Source: Carya illinoinensis
Lineage: Eukaryota; Streptophyta; Magnoliopsida; Fagales; Juglandaceae
DNA length: 64,000 nucleotides
Assembly: GCF_018687715.1 (NCBI RefSeq)
Contig: NC_056752.1
Location: 42,258,501 to 42,322,500, forward strand
Reading direction: 5' to 3'
Shown here: positions 47,547-61,600 of the stretch, piece by piece
Position numbering within the stretch: position 1 is the first letter of the stretch
Layout: each line of letters begins with the position of its first letter
Position numbers and translations under genes: made by a program
Notes under the pieces: model-generated
What the model saw: only the letters and a program-made list of their open reading frames with translations
What the model was told of the DNA's origin: nothing
Database searches by the model: none

Positions 47547-48181
47547 TTCCATCGTAATTTGTCATCCATTTCATTCCAATATTCATCCTCCTCGATCGCT
47601 GTCTGCAATATTCTGCGCTTTATCTTTCTCGAGTAATTCGCTCGTCGGAAGTCGCATACTAAGAGGGGAGGGGAATTTAATTATAGAGTTGGGGCATTGA
47701 TTACTGGGGAAATGTCCCAAAAAATAAAGGTGAGTTGTCTGTCTTACTATTATTGGTGTTGGTGAGGGTCATGAGATCAATTAATTAAGTAAAATCTGGC
47801 AAACATCGTTTCAAGATTTCATTGAATATTCCAACAGCCAAGTTGGAATATTTGTGATGGGCGCTAATTAAGAAGCAACCAAATGAACACCTAATTCAAT
47901 TCGCTTTGATTAAAACGAGGTTAATGTATCGGACCCTGTTTTTATGAAATGAAGTTCCGAATTCCTGATATGATTAATAACATGCGTCTACAAGCTTGCC
48001 TGTCTTTTCAAAATTAAGTTCAACTAATTTGGTCGATAAAACAATGCTTCCAAGGTTTTGTTTTGTTTTGTTTTGTTTTAATTAATGTATTTATTCAGTT
48101 TTTCTTTTGACAGAGACAGCTCTATGTATACAATCAATCAATGAAATATGGTAAACGTTTACTTAGCAGTATTGTCAATAC

Positions 48182-49201
48182 CAGGGGTGCTATCCGCAAA
48201 CACCCCCCTACGCATGGGCAGAGGAGGGTTTTTGCCCACTGCATCCAAGGGCAGGGTCCCTTGTCCGTTTGCCAGAGTGCGGGAGCAGACCATTAGTTCG
48301 TCCACCTCCTGTCCACCGCCCACTCATCTACCGACGACGATGACAACTAGGAAAAAGATTTCAAAGAAAATAGAAAATTCACAACAAAATTAAATCTATG
48401 ACACAATACACAACAAATAAGGAAAAAAAAATATAAACTAATAAAAACTTGGAGCAAACCCAGAAGGAGTTGAGGAGGAGGAGGAGACAAGGATGTGGGC
48501 CGCGCCACCACAATGACTATGAGAGGGAGAGAGGTTCTAAGAGGCTCTCGCAGAGAGAGAGACCATCAAAAGGGGTGAAAACCGACACAATCAATGCGGT
48601 TTTTGGGCAAAACTTATGTCGACCAACGTATAAAAGAATGGAGGGGCAACCGATCGAATCCATCCATTGGAGAGGAGGAAAATCGTTTATCTCGACTATG
48701 GCGATTCTTTGCCGGCTCTCTGTCGGTGTTCGATTCATGTAAATGCGAGATTGTTTTGAAAGAGAGAGAGAGTTGCATAGAAGATCAGAGAAGTAGGTCT
48801 GGGACTTGGGAAGAAGACAACCTCGTTTAAGTGGAACGTTGTCATTTCGTACATATTTTTTCCATACGTTTTAAATAAAACGACGCCGTTTGATTTTATA
48901 CCAAACGTTATCGTTTTAATTATGTTTCGTGTACTTTATACTAGTAAAATGATGTCGTTATATTTAAACTTATGTGAAACGGTATCGTTTTGAGTAAGGT
49001 TTATTTTTAAAAAAAATTAGAATTATAGAGTCAGTCGGTTTGGCAGTTTTCCACATGGTCGAACTAGGATTGAACTGATCGAAGTCGGTTTTCATAACTT
49101 TTTACAGCCAACCAACCGGTTCTTCACTGGTGGCAACCGATTCCAACGTCTGGTAGTCGATTTTTATTGATGGAGGTTTGGCTGTTTTCTATACACCCCT
49201 A
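48182..49201. repeat. Possible hAT-like repeat region
   Basis: The left edge CAGGGGTGCTATCC and the inverse of the right edge (TAGGGGTGTATAG) share an AGGGGTG hAT-like terminus. Inside are several AAACGACGCCGTTT-type palindromes (48880-49000), like the one in the hAT-type element at 18127-18976. The 8-bp flanks do not match, so the two ends may belong to different elements. A 97-codon frame at 48449-48742 has no recognisable content. Confidence 0.35.
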
Positions 49202-50040
49202 GTGCGGAGTGTGGAGGGAGGTGAGACTGGGTCTAGCCTGCCCCCTCTTGAACCTGCGCCTCCCAAGTGAACCAGGGTGGTGGATGCGGGGTGGCAAGAT
49301 CAGTGCCTTCCAACCCTAGTCGGTAAATGTAATGTATATTGAGAATTGTTACAAATACAAATAGATTAGATAAAATAAACATACAAAATGTTATGGTTTC
49401 ATGAAATTCATTAGATATATTTTATAATAAAAGTAACTTTACAACCTGACGTACATATTAAATCACATCAATTTACGAATTTAATTTTATATAATATTTT
49501 TGTAGCTATAATATTTTTAATATATATTACATATTATGAGAAAGAGAGTGATCTTTTTTTCTTGAGAAATGCTAAACCTTTCGGATTCGAGAGCTTTTCT
49601 TTTATTGAATGTTTTTTATTTTTATTTTTTTTAATTTAGTGGTTAAGTAAATTTTTTAAAGTGACGGAGTAATATTTTAAAAATAATTTAAGAATTTTAG
49701 AAAATGAATTGAAAAAAAAAAAGGTGCATTTGTAAGGTTTTTTCGAGATATTTTTTCGGTAGGTCTAGCGCTGCCCTTTTCTCCCCCATCCAAATTCCAA
49801 ACAGTATCCAGAAGTCAGTAAATGTGGCAAAAGCGTGGGGAGGAAGGAGAGGGTAGTAGGGCCCAATGTCACAGAAACGTGTCCAGATGGCAGACAACAA
49901 TGTTACATATTAGATCGCAACTAGAAAATCTGAGGAGGGGTGTTGTGGGACCCACCCCTTGACCCTTGTCAGTGTCATCCTTTCCCTTCCCTGAAATTCC
50001 ACAATTCCGTCCACATTAACCTTCATTGCGTGTTTATTGT

Positions 50041-50043
<3 letters not shown>

Positions 50044-50071
<28 letters not shown>
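50044..50071 (+). repeat. CT microsatellite
   Basis: An uninterrupted CT run of about 14 units. Confidence 0.95.
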
Positions 50072-51377
50072 ACAATCCCTACATTTTACTATTTTTTCTT
50101 CTTTAAAATATAGGCGCCGCCCCACCACCATTTAAATGTGGCCCCCACTACGTGGACAAATGGCTTTGATTCTATTTTTTTATGCCGGTGGGGTCCACTA
50201 TTGTACCAAGTTGTTAGAGTAAGTTTTAGTCACGGTCACTGCCCTGTCCCTTTAGCACATGATGAGTGTCCGTCTTGGCGCGGGGAGAAGCTGAAGCACC
50301 GTCATTTTGACAAACATCTTATTTAAAACGGAAAACGTCCAAATCAATTTTTCCTTTTTCCTGTTTTTGATCGGTAACCACATTCTGTGTTTATTGTGTG
50401 GTTCATTATACATAAATTATATTATTTATTAAAAATTTAGGATATTAATATTTTTTTTATTTAAATTATTAAGGGTGGTGAAACTTCCACGGCATGCTTA
50501 GTCAGTAAAATTTCAAGTATTTTTTAAAATATTTTTAAAAAAAATTCATAATATTATTAAAAAATATTTTTTTAATCACAAAGTAAAAATAATAATAAAA
50601 AAAATTAACTGGAGCTCAGAAGTGGGACTAGTATTATTAAATTATTAATGTTATAGGCTTTCCATAAATTATACATTTGATATGTGGGTTAAAATGTCAT
50701 TAATTATGAAGAAACGGATGCAGTGTTCATATATCTAGTAATATATGATGACAAAGATCACTAAAATTGATAGTGATTAAAAAAGAAAAAGAAACCTCTA
50801 GTAGACCTCATATTATTTAATAATTATATATATAGCCACTGCACACCCATTAACTCACATGATTAATTATTCTATTTGTTTAATAAATTATTAAAAGGGT
50901 ACTTTATATTTTGAAACCACTTTTATTTGATCGTAATCATTTCTTTAACCTACCGCTAAGACTCTCGCTAGTTAAAAATATTTTTTTAAAAAAGAATCAC
51001 AATATAGGGGATCGGCGGGATCCCCCAACAGGTCATTATTATTATTATTTTTTGATGATTTAATCATTGAAGCTCATTTGGGTCGGGGCTTTGATAATCT
51101 GAAGTGACTCTATAACTGATATATATATATATATATTTTTAAGTTATTATAATTAAACTGTGATACTCTATATACAAGAATGGTAGGATTCAGTAGACTC
51201 ATTTCCAGATGACATTATGCATCCACTAAAAACTTGTTTAGTGGAGAATCCATTGACTTTACGCCTGATTTCCAGTATTAATTAATTTTTTTAAAAGCAA
51301 CATCTATGTAGGTTACCATAAAACCGTGGGCCTGTGACTCAATACATACTGTTACATTGGGGATGATCTTTAAACAG

Positions 51378-51380
<3 letters not shown>

Positions 51381-51412
<32 letters not shown>
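51381..51412 (+). repeat. AG microsatellite
   Basis: An uninterrupted AG run of about 16 units. Confidence 0.95.
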
Positions 51413-51416
<4 letters not shown>

Positions 51417-51745
51417 TACTCAGATGTGTTGAAAGCTCACTTGTTTATGAGCTTATAGGATCTGTTTGCATTGCAAAAGAATAATAAGATTCCAGTTTCT
51501 AATTTCCAAAGTTGTCAACGGTAAGCTAAGAACTACCCAAAACAATGCTTTCCCCCAGCACTAGACGGAAAAATGAATTATTTCCTGTTGTCCATTGTGT
51601 TCCTAGTTCTATACAGGCTTCTCATAGGGACTTCCGCCGCAGAGTTCTTAGTCTGCACTGATGAGAGCCTTTGCTTAAAATTCCATTAATTCTACTTGCT
51701 GGGGGCAGTAAGGCTGACACTTCATCCTAAATTAAAGAGTTGGAT

Positions 51746-54700
51746 TCAATTTGAATGTTCAAATGTAGATGACCCAGTTGCCGATGCATTTAGCTCATTT
51801 TCCTGCTGTTCCTTGAGATACGCTTGGGCAGTGCTCGTCACAAATTTGATTGCGAAATTAATGAGCATGAGCCACACAACAGTATTCCAGATTGAAGCAA
51901 ATGAGAGATCCCACTTCTTCACCTGAGAAGGGTTTAAAAGATAACTAAATATAGAAAAGAAATAGGCTAGATGAGTCTGTAAATGATAGTAATGTGACCC
52001 TATATCGTCAAAACCATTCCTTGTATGCCATGGTTGAGTACCTTGATATTTGATGCCCCGGGAGGAGGTGCTGTCAGATACTTATCTTTGACAGCATTGA
52101 GCTTGACAACAAGGGAGGGCAAGACAGAAGCAAAACCAGGAATAAGGCTGAGCATCCATATCAACTCGTTTTCAATCCAGTTAAGGAGTTGATTATTGCA
52201 AACTGAGATGATGAAAACTGTCTGCACACAAAAAAAAAAAAAAAAAAAAAACGCATTAGGGCTAATGAAATTAACACCGGGCATCTAGCTTACCTTGCAG
52301 AGATAGCAAAAGCCTTTCACACACATACACACTCCCTTTCATATATACATTTATACACGTATGCTATAGATGGCAGTATGATTATCCAACTGTTGTAAAG
52401 AATGATTATCCAACTGTTGTAAAGATGTGAACAATACACTCAGCAAGGCCATACGGAAATAGAAAAAGAAACATTAAACAAGCTACAAACTAAAAATAAG
52501 ATCTTAAGAACATGAGAATTCACAAACCTGTATGTGAGTTTTGATGATTGCCTTTCCAATCAATGTGGCTAGAAAAAATTTCCAAAAAGGAATCCCAAAT
52601 TGTCCACACATGATGCCAGCAAGGTCAAATAGAGGATTTGGCACCTGAAATTACTACATTTAATTGGCAGCTTACATAATAAAAAACGACAACTTTGCTC
52701 TTGAAGGGATCATATAAAAGTTTACAAGAGATCCTAAATTCTCAGAATTAGAAATGAGAAATATTAATATAAGCATTACCAACAATAAATACCACGTGAT
52801 ATGATCAAGATAAAGGAAAACTTAGTTTCAGATTAAACTTGGAAGCTAGTCAAATTTATGAATGAAACAGTAGATGTCAACACAGAACACAAAGATTCAG
52901 GTCATAGAATTTCTTTTGTTCTTTTCAAGTACGAGAACTTCAGGAAAAAGATGTTTTACAATTTCAAGAAAAGTAAATTCTAAAACAGTAAAGTCAGCGA
53001 TATAGAGATATTAATGGATTTATTAATAAATATTTCACAAGGAATAAAAGTCCACTATATATGTTCTTTTCATGATTATTTAAGAATTCTAAGGGAAATA
53101 AATAATTGCAAATATAGCGTTACTTATCAAAAGGTTCCCACAATCCTATTCATAAAGAGTTCCAGTAACAAAGCCAAAGAAACTCCAAACTAACCGAAGC
53201 GAGAACTAAAATTGTAAAGAAGTTCAAGTGCTGCGCGTGTGATAACAGCCAGCGTTTGATTTGATTTAGTCGAGTAGCAATGACTCCTTTGCCTTCAGTT
53301 GAGGAGGCATCCAATTCTTCCATAGCCTCCAATTTGCCACCTGACATGCTTGAAAATGAGTAAAGCCCATGGCAATGCACTCATTTTAATTAGATTGCAG
53401 GGTTTCATCCATTTTGTTTTATGGGTAAAGAATAGGTAAGGGTCTCATCCTCTTCTCAAACAAAGAGAAAAAAAAAAGAGAAAGGAATAAAGCCCATAGG
53501 CTGCTCAAAAATAACAATTAAGGTTTTAACTTTGGCTCCAGATTGTTCATTAGACGCTAAGTATTCATTTTAATAAGTAGAAAAATGCAGAATGGAGTCC
53601 TCCAAAACAAGCATAACTCCCCCCCCCCCCCCCCCCCCCCGGCGGCCAAAAAACAAAAAAGAAAAAAACACACACACACAAATGAGGCCCTGCCCCAGAA
53701 ATTAAAGTTACTCCCAGAAGTATCACTTTAAAAGTAAAATATATGTCTCACAAATATCAGTTTGGTAGGAAAATATACCACCAAAACTATATTCCTCATA
53801 CCTGCTCTTGAGATAAAGTATGGAGGAAGCTCTCCAATAGCAGTACCGAGACCCCATAAAACGGCCTCAATCTGAACCTGTGGCAATATGCTGCTAATTG
53901 GAACGCGCAAACCATGTAATGATGGGAATAATGGGGGCCCAAATTCAGAGCAGTCTTTATCAAGCCATGAAGGACCTCTTCTCAACTGAGTTGTATCATA
54001 TGGAGCACTTTTTAAATCCACACGGCCACACTGCATTGCTTTTATAGTGAAAAATGCGATGTGGGGACCCAGATAAAGGACAAAAGTATGCAAACCAGAT
54101 CCTGAAGAAAAATAAATGGAATAAAAAGTTGATGTTAGAACTTCAGTAGCACAGGACTGGTCAAGACATGAGATGTTTCGAGAAAGAAAAGTTGAAAAAA
54201 GGCTTAATCAAGAATCAAGTTATTTGCTATCTACATATTTTCAAGCTACTAAAAAAAGTCAATGCTTTTCCTACCCCAAATAAAATAGCTATGACAACTA
54301 AGAAAAATTGCCTCCTATGATCAATTAATTATGTGATCCATTATTTACATAAGCACAAAAATTCATCCAACCACCAAAACGTATGGCCTCCATGCTCAAA
54401 ATTTTTCCTCACCAAGCCCAATCGAAGATGCAACCCCAAGAGCAATCCACCATAGTCCAAACTGGATATATCTTGAAAGCTCCTCAACATGCTGCGGAAA
54501 CATGGCATTAACATCATCATGGCCGAGTGAAAACAGCATGAATACAACTACCAAGAACAAAATAAAGGCTAAAAAACTCCACCAGGAGATGCTAAACAAA
54601 ACTCACATCACATGGACTTTATCATCTTAATCATAAAAAGCAAAGAGCTTTAAGCTTATAACAGGTTGTCCAACCTTAGAATGTACAAGGAAATTGAGGA

Positions 54701-57700
54701 CAAGTCAGAAACATAATGACTATATGGGCAGAAATTTAGGGTGTTAACGAGTCATTATGAACTTAACGAGTCAATATTTTCTCCCTGTTTTCCTACTACG
54801 CAACTGAGCCACATGTTAACAAATGAGAATTCTTAATCAATTTATGTCGTCTACTTGATTGAAAACATTTTCAGTGAGATATTCCCACCATTTTGAGATG
54901 CTTGGTGAGAGAGAAAATATTGGCAAATGGAAAGCAAAATCTTTCCATGTCAACCCTCTTTGGGTACAAAATCGCTTCCTGAAACAAGAAATTCTTTCCT
55001 TTGCTCCATTTCATTCCCTCCTAACTTGTCAGGGGTGGAAAAAAGATTCTTCTTGGGGGTCTTTTTTTTTTTTTGTGGTGTGTGTGTGTTGGGGGGGGGG
55101 GGGAGGGGAATGGATTACAAGACAAGAGAACAATAACACAAAGTTCAGTCCAATCCAGGTGCCCATTTAGGTTAGGTTCCAAATAAATTGAACCCATCAT
55201 AGGAAAAACCTATTAATTGTTTGATTGCAGGTTTCTCCAGACCTTAGCGAAAAGCATGAAAAAAAGGCTCCATGTCTATCTTATAGGGAATTAATGCCCC
55301 AAAAAAAAGGTATAAGCAAAGTACATAGGATATATACAAGAAAAACGCACCTGATTAGGAGCTAGAGATAGATACCAGGAAGTCATGAAAACTAAGCCCA
55401 TTGAAGTCTATCGCTATAATCCAAAGAAATAAGGTATTGAAGAAAGAAACTTTAAGATCATCTAGAGTGTTCCTGATCTTCAAAACTACGGTCGTTTCTT
55501 TCCATCCAAATGATTTGTACAATATCAAGAGAGTATAATTAAAAAAAAAAACACACACACACACACACACAAATACACCATACGAAATAATACGCTTATA
55601 GAGAGCCTATGTTTGTTACAATATCGATAACAAAACTCACTGTTGCACAAAGGCATGGATATGGATGCCAATAAAAATATATACTCACAATTTGAAATTA
55701 ATAATCACATATTCAATGGGTACATGCAATGGTTGATTCTTGCTCCTTAGCAAGCCAACTGATGGAGGAGGAAAAACATTGAGTACTAAATAAACACAAA
55801 ATTCATTGGGTAAGGCCTGAGGAAAGCAAGCTAGGAAGAAAATAAAAGAAAAGAAAAGCTAAAAGGGGGCATAGATTGAATGTGTCATACGTCTAGCAGA
55901 TGCTTTTAAAAAAACAAAACAATTTTCTGGGAGAAGCAGTTGGGTAAAATATATTTTAATTTTTTCTCGGACCCGGGAATTTGTCAATAGATCTTGGGAG
56001 ATTTACAAACAGGCTTGGGCTAAAATGCATTGTAAGGATTATTTTAAACTTATATTTTTGGAGAGCAGGGGCAGTGGACCTTGCCCACCCCCTGATCCGC
56101 CACAACAAATTGCAATATTGGTCTGTGCTATTGCGATGCACTGGATGGTAAACTCGATCTCTTTTGAGAACAGGGCAGGCCATGTTCTTCAGGTCTGAGT
56201 GGATTCTCTCCATCCCCCCACACAAGAACACATTTTTTTTTTTTGGATAAATAAACAAATTATATTGATCAATGGCAAAGCCAGTATTACAACTCTAACG
56301 CCCTAACTAGGTAGGCACATTAGAGACAAGAACACATAATAGTATCTCAACTCCTCGGTCAGTGCAATGACATTGGCCTAGCCTTAGAAATCAGTGACAA
56401 CATCTCAAAGGACTTCTCCCTTCAATTAGTTGGGACTATGTTCCTAGATATCCAGTGCCAATTAGGTAAAAAATAAAAATAAAAAGATCTCCCTGTCCTG
56501 AACATCACTACAGTTGGCAAAGAGCAGCTCGTCTTTGATAGGGAGTGATTGCACAGAGGACAAGGCAGCTTCCTGATCGTGGTGGAGCTTCTGGTTGGTG
56601 TACCCCTTCTTGGTAGCTTGCTAGCTATGAGATTAGGAGGATTCATCTTCTCCTTGTTTTTATTGTTGTTGTTCTGGTTGAGTTTTGACATCAAAGAAAT
56701 AATAGGGTAAGGAGGTTTGCAATTAAAAAGTGTAGGGTGAGGTAAAGGATAACATTGGTCAGTGGTGGGGTTTAGCGTGTAGGGAATGTGGAGAAGAGGT
56801 GGTCAAGGGAGGGGTTGCAGGGGACCTTGGTTGGAGACTTGTAGACCAACCACGAAAGCTGAAGAGGAGGTGTAAGATGAGTAATGCTAAATACAATTCT
56901 AGAGTGTGCAATGCCTACGTAGTTCTTTAAAAAGCAAGTGGAGTATACCATAAAAATTAGGATTTTTCATGTCAGTCTCAAGTGTTGCCCACTTGTTTTC
57001 AAATGGACTGTGGCTTACACACCCTAAGAATGTGCAAATCTTTTCTATGCAAGATTTATGATTTGTGAGGTGAAGAAGATTGTATGCCAACATTGACGAT
57101 GCACTTGGTCTAGATCTCCTTCTGGTTAGTTTTCAATTTTTGGTTGCTGTGGGTGCCAGGAGTGCACGTGGTGGAGAATGATCTCCTGTAGAATAGAAAA
57201 GCTAGAAGTGCTTTTGACATCATTTCAGAATTTTGGCCAAACTTAGCGATTCTCCAAAAAAACAAGCTCCCACTTAAAATATTTATTCAGAGAAACCTTT
57301 TATGCCAAACAAACATAGTCTCACGTAGATCATTTATTCACAAAAAAAAAAAAACATGCTACTGAAAATGGAGCTACAAAGAAAATGAAGCAACAATGGC
57401 AATGCAGAAGGCCAAATACCTTCTCATGAGGGCCATCAATGGCAACAACAAGAATTGCACTAGCTGCTGCTACTGTGCTCAAAAGCATTATCCATCCACC
57501 TTTTGCAAGCAAATATAATATTAACTGCTTAACATACTGAAAACTAGCCAAAATGAAGAACTTCAAAGTTTTCAAGGGTTGTGTTCTGAGTGTCAGATTT
57601 TCTACTTCCTGTTGATGCCGCCTCCCCTGGAGTTCTGCAAAATACAACACTTCTATCAGCCGATAAGATTTGGTACAACACTTCTATCAGCCGACAAGAT

Positions 57701-58659
57701 TTGGTAGGACCCTTGAACTTGTACCAGAGGTGGATAATCTGCCTTTTCTTTATGAGTAAGAATAAAATATTCTACTTATTTTTAATTAGTACTAACGTAG
57801 GTTCATAATAAGTACCGCTATTGATATGAGAACATACCGAAAATTTTCTCACAAGTTGTTGACAGAAAATCCCAGTGTCTTTGCAAAAGTAGTTTCTACC
57901 CTAAAAACAACGGAAAAAAAATGAGAGAGAGAGAGATTAAAACCCATCCCCGTAACTAATTTTCACAATCCTGAAAGGAGGCCATTCCATTAGCAGAGGC
58001 GAGGAAAAAAATACAACACGTGGATCTATAAGAAGGGATCTTTTTTAGTTCAAAAACAGCCTCTAGTAGATAATTACTCCACTAAAATTGGGCAAAACAA
58101 TTCCTAGCACAATCCTGTTGCATACCACACACTTGGGAAACCCTCTGAATCGTGCATTACAAAGCGATAGAATTGCTTTTTGTTCACTATTACATAGCCC
58201 AAATCATATACAAATACAAGTGTTTAAAAATTCTGAACATTTCATATGTTCAAATGATAGCCCAATACACTTTTCAATTCAGAAATCAGCTCGAAGATAG
58301 TTCTGGGTATTACCTAGTACTACCCATGCTAATTCAGGAATAAGTTAAAACAAAAATTCGTGCAGATACGAAAACTTTTAAGCCTAGGTTTTACTACATA
58401 ATCTACGACCTAATACCCATAGACGGATGAATGAAAGGCTAAAATATATGAAAGCAAAGATTCGAAGTGAATCAAATTTTAAATTTTAAATAACGAAACT
58501 TTAGAGAAAACACAATATGAAAGATATCAATTAACAATGAAAAAATAAGAATCAGAATCGCCTGCCTGAGATCGCAACGTCACCACGCTGAGCGGAGGGA
58601 GGAGGAGCAGCAGCAGCAGCAGAAGTTGATCCTCTGAGCGAACCCATTACGCTGGACAT
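51746..58659 (-). CDS. KMS1: Vacuole membrane protein KMS1 (VMP1-type ER protein)
   Basis: KMS1 is the plant homologue of animal VMP1, an ER multi-span membrane protein with a DedA/VTT domain. It keeps ER and Golgi organised and secretion working. Exons (minus): 58584-58659, 57420-57634, 54413-54491, 53802-54101, about 53195-53352, 52528-52644, 52042-52221 and 51746-51922; about 433 residues. Family marks: [20 protein letters not shown] near the start, [77 protein letters not shown] (DedA-type loop), [58 protein letters not shown] and [19 protein letters not shown], ending FEHSN. Odd points: no AG lies before the expected exon 5 start, and the exon 1 donor could be GT (used here) or a GC site 13 bases on. 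Intron 2 is about 2.9 kb. Confidence 0.88.
53619..53640 (-). repeat. C22 homopolymer in KMS1 intron 4 (G22 on the gene strand)
   Basis: A run of 22 C on the plus strand, so 22 G in the pre-mRNA, which could form a G-quadruplex. It lies between exons 4 and 5, about 160 bases downstream of the exon 4 donor. Homopolymer length is error-prone in assemblies. Confidence 0.9.
55079..55103 (+). repeat. GT run followed by G13 in KMS1 intron 2
   Basis: TGTGTGTGTGTGTT followed by 13 G and then AGGGG on the plus strand. A matching CA repeat lies at about 55551-55571. Non-coding. Confidence 0.85.
56884..57046. mobile_element. Foldback MITE in KMS1 intron 2
   Basis: The arms GAGTGTGCAATGCC...AAAAAGCAAGTGGA and CCACTTGTTTTCAAATGGAC...CTTACACACCCTAAGAA are inverse to one another around a short centre. 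The form is similar to the other small hairpin elements in this window. Confidence 0.5.
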
Positions 58660-61600
58660 GCCAGAATCAGAAACTCCTTTTTCTGCTATACTAATTTATT
58701 TTATTAGAAGAAATTACGAATAATTTCTGTGAGTGCGAGTTTATTGCTCCGATTGATCGCTGAAAATGGAGAACATGAATCAGTTCCCTGAATGTCAAAT
58801 ATCAAACATCTCTGCTTTGGATTTTTTCCGCATATTTGAATTTGTTTTGAACAAAACGAAAAATTAAAAAAGATACGAGGACTTTGGAAGGGAGTTTGGT
58901 CCTTGGTGGGAGATCCGCCTTCGTCGATACCCCCTCTTTCACAAAGTGACTCAAATGAGTCTTTAAAAATTGAAACTTTGGCTGCTTTAGTTTTTTCCGC
59001 TTACCTCAATTACCTCAATTCATTTCTTCTAATAATTATAATTTTTTTTAATTTTTAACATAAAATATAATAAATAATTTAATTTTTATGAATATAAAAA
59101 TAATAATAATATTAAAAAATAATATTTTATTTCATTTTCAATTTTCATCTCAATTTAACCCAACATTCAAACCGGCCAATAACAATTCAAAAGAATAGTG
59201 ATTTATTTATTTTTCCCCTATGAAATAGTGAAAAAAAATTGCAGCAATACCTCCAATTATATTAATAACATATTCCATAAAAAGATGCATAATAATTAAT
59301 ATCTATAATTTTTTATAAAATTGACTTCATTCATTCGTCATAGAAAGTTACTTCTATGACCAGATACATATAGAAAAATTCTCATATTACAAATCAGCTA
59401 CTGCATTTGAAGTTCTTCCAATACACAAATTCCTCTATGACTAACATAGTTTTAACTACTATTATAATTCTCTATAAATAAATAATCTTAGATACAGCAC
59501 TATGTCTAAACCAGATATAAATTGGAGTTAATAATGTTTAACATTTTTTATTATATAGATATATAGAAAATTTGAGAAAAATCTTGAACATTTTGAAATA
59601 AATAATTTATGTATATAATTATTAAATTTAATGTAAATAAATTCTTCACCATGCAAAGCAAGCAATATATAATATTCCCAAACTAGGGTATGAGAGAACA
59701 ATTTTACAACTCAAGGGAATACCCATTATTCGGTGAAGAAATATATAATAATTATTTTCATTCAATCATGATTTTCAGCATTCAATTCGATCATTTTCAG
59801 TAAAAGAAAATGTAGAGGAGACATACTTGTCAGTTGTCACCTTCCTAGAAGGTGTCTTTCTAATAATAAGTTGCAAAGGATTTTTTGGACGTTATACTTC
59901 CATCTCTTCAAGGAATGAATAACCGTTTCTATTTAGGTTTAAATAATTAAAAAGAACAAAATCGGAAATGCTGTCGGAGAACTCTTTTTTTTTTTTTTTT
60001 TTGTAAATAATTATTTTCTTATGTCTCTATTTTCTCGATCGTAAATTAAAGGAGAAATGGATTCCTTGTACTTATTTTTAGAAACATTTTTTTTTAAATG
60101 CTTTCGAAAGTAAGATCTAATAAGAAATATGCCTTTTTATGTGATCCCATCGGTAACACAGTATGTAAGGTGTAAGTTCAAAGCTCCACTCTCAAGGGTT
60201 GATTTGAAGACACGCCTTCTGTCTATTTATCATTCTTTCCTTGGTTCCATCGGTTTTGTTTTCTTTTTGGTCCTCCACGATTCACAATTTCTACTTCCTT
60301 TCCTTTTGTTCAAAATTTCAATTAAGTTATGTCACGTATTGTTATTTTTACATATCATTTATGTTTGGTTAAAATAATTATTTTATATTTAAAAAAATAA
60401 TACAACTAATTATATTAATAAATTACATAAAAAATATGTAAGACTGATTGAATATAATATTTTTATTCTTTTAATCATTATTATGTTATTAAAAGAAAGA
60501 TTAAATGATGAATCTCTACAATTTTTCAATAATTTGAGGAAATAAGAACAGAATGATAATTAAGAAAATAATTTTTGTGTATTTGTTAATAGATGGGTCA
60601 TTTTCCGGTAAGAGGCTAAGCTCGATAAGGTGGTTTTCCGAAATTCACACGTTTTGTTGTCAGATGCGTGTGGGGTTAATTAACAAACTAAAAACATGGA
60701 AAAAATAAGGAAAGAAAGGAAGTCAAGGTCACCCAATTATACGCGCTTGTAGTTGAGATATTGACATATTATTAATGTTTTTCCGAAAAGAAGTTTGGAT
60801 ATTTTTATATGCATTTTTCTCCTTAAAATCAAGTGTCAAAAAATAAATACATGGGATGGGTTCACCTTTGTAAAACAAAAAGCATGCATCTATTATTTTA
60901 GATATTTAAATTATAAAAAAAAAAAAAAAAAAAGATAGACATCTAAAATAAGTTTTATAATATTTATTATTTTCTGTATAGATATTTTAGATAACAATAT
61001 ACGATCAATATATATTGTAAGGTTCACTTTATATATTTATTTTTTTCACTTGAAATCTTAAATCCGAGAAACAATGTCTTTTAAGCAATTTTCATGATTT
61101 TTTTTTTTTTTAATCTTTTAGCTGCGTTTTTATGATCTTTAAAAAACTGTTGACATGATGCTATCATTTTCATAAAGTAAATGACAACTTTTCCAGGATT
61201 TCCGAAAACATATTTGCAGCTTTTGTTTGCCTACTTATTTTAAACATATACTAAGGTATAAGCTATTATTTTAAGTCATTTCACCCAATGTTTTTGTCCT
61301 TTCCCAGGAGATAATTGCCGATATATCATCTATTATATATTTGTAATTCATGTCACAAACACACAACAACAGAAGGATGTTCAGGTTGCAAAACTGACAG
61401 TTAAATTAGTTGTCATAACTGTGCCCATACGTCAGGCCGGACCACCAACATTAAAATTACTAAAGCAAGGGTTTGTCTGACTTTTAATTAACCAATAGAT
61501 GTCAAGCTTCTTTAGACAAGATGGTATAAGGTCTGTCTCCAAATAAAAGAATCAGGTTTAACCCTTCACTTCTTAATTTGTTGGCAATCACAGCAGTTGT

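Larger units (their letters stand above)
47547..51745. other. Intergenic region with repeats
   Basis: No recognised gene. It holds a TTTTG run at 48058-48078, the GC-rich repeat-like block 48182-49201, a CT microsatellite (50044-50071) and a GA microsatellite (51381-51412). Confidence 0.5.

Noticed and set aside
52000..52284. 94-codon frame as a separate gene
   Set aside because: It is exon 7 of KMS1 read into both flanking introns.
60129..60377. 82-codon frame MPFYVIPSVTQ...
   Set aside because: Phe/Leu-rich translation of AT-rich DNA, no motif, no promoter-like context.
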